DNA of 53,941 nt from Flavobacteriaceae bacterium (lineage in GTDB: Bacteria > Bacteroidota > Bacteroidia > Flavobacteriales > Flavobacteriaceae): the NCBI GenBank assembly GCA_013215095.1, contig JABSPM010000008.1, positions 1 to 53,941 of the forward strand, in the 5' to 3' direction. Positions 53,774 to 53,941 of this stretch are shown piece after piece. Position numbers and translations under genes: made by a program. The notes beneath the pieces were generated by a model. It ran no database searches, had not been told where the DNA came from, and worked only from the letters and a program-made list of their open reading frames with translations. Every line of letters starts with the position of its first letter. The stretch's first letter is position 1.

Positions 53774-53941
53774 GCAATGGTTTAAAAATATAGGTCCAGG
53801 ACCTTTAGTAGCGGCGGCCTTTATAGGACCAGGAACCGTTACCCTATGTACTATTGCAGGTGTTAATTTTGGTTTCGGGCTATTATGGGCAATGGTACTT
53901 TCTATAATTTCTGCGATTATATTGCAAGAGATGTCCGCCCG
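53766..53941 (+). CDS. Nramp family divalent metal transporter, N-terminal part (truncated by window end)
   Basis: The first 58 codons are present: MIKQWFKNIGPGPLVAAAFI, then GPGTVTLCTIAGVNFGFGLL and a second helix ending IILQEMSAR. The GPG motif followed by ..Q-E-M-S-A-R is the N-terminus of Nramp/MntH-type transporters, in which the first helix contributes to the metal site. The usual Asp in TM1 (DPGN) is replaced here by the GPGT form seen in related Bacteroidota members. The rest lies beyond the window. Confidence 0.8.
   Translation, partial: MIKQWFKNIGPGPLVAAAFIGPGTVTLCTIAGVNFGFGLLWAMVLSIISAIILQEMSA

Overview
The window is low-GC (about one third G+C) chromosomal DNA of a marine-type member of the Flavobacteriaceae (Bacteroidota). 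The evidence is a type IX secretion C-terminal sorting domain, several Bacteroidota -7 promoter boxes (TAnnTTTG), no obvious Shine-Dalgarno sequences, and flavobacterial gene families (DUF3667, DUF2452, Lacal_2735-type, DUF4159, single-chain SdaA). Genus-level placement (Lacinutrix/Olleya/Winogradskyella-like) is only an impression.

Positions 1-8600 are accessory DNA. They hold a truncated ISAs1-type transposase at the left edge, three small unknown genes, and then a compact AT-rich island. The island carries an XRE regulator with a matching inverted-repeat operator, and a leftward operon of sigma-70-like factor, unknown 131-aa protein and ImmA/IrrE metallopeptidase. Opposite this lies a rightward operon of five overlapping genes (57, 426, 245, 71 and 262 aa) that match no named system I know. 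Decayed ISL3-type and IS1595-type transposases, a GNAT acetyltransferase and a mini-lipoprotein follow. The divergent island is the best candidate for an undescribed system: a regulated-proteolysis switch facing an effector operon with a membrane protein and a possible DNA-glycosylase-like protein.

Positions 8600-12315 return to housekeeping genes: DUF4159 protein, small membrane protein, SpoU-type RNA methyltransferase, AI-2E-family permease and a THUMP-like-domain methyltransferase. Positions 12480-19570 are a light-response/photolyase cluster on the minus strand: Lacal_2735-type protein, DUF2452, DUF2805 (frameshifted twice), an FAD-domain-first photolyase homologue, a cryptochrome/photolyase, DUF2256 (internal TGA), an FeS-BCP-type photolyase without its usual cysteines, and a truncated membrane protein. 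It is bracketed by 131-bp direct repeats of about 94% identity and flanked by decaying genes, so it appears to be partly eroding.

Positions 19647-23143 hold pdxH, rnz with a small partner, pyrB and pyrR. Positions 23326-26844 encode a large T9SS-secreted protein with an exact 720-bp internal period. From 28154 on the genes are mostly core: an RlmI-like methyltransferase, dnaK, sdaA, a PhnP-like hydrolase, a conserved unknown, bcp, a cysteine-free endonuclease III, an ECF sigma factor, uvrA, DUF3667, a UPF0173 hydrolase with menA and menB, a C1 peptidase, panB with a cupin and an RluA-type gene, an aldehyde dehydrogenase, a sensor kinase, a DUF2891 lipoprotein and the start of an Nramp transporter that runs off the right edge. 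I found no tRNA, rRNA or CRISPR array.
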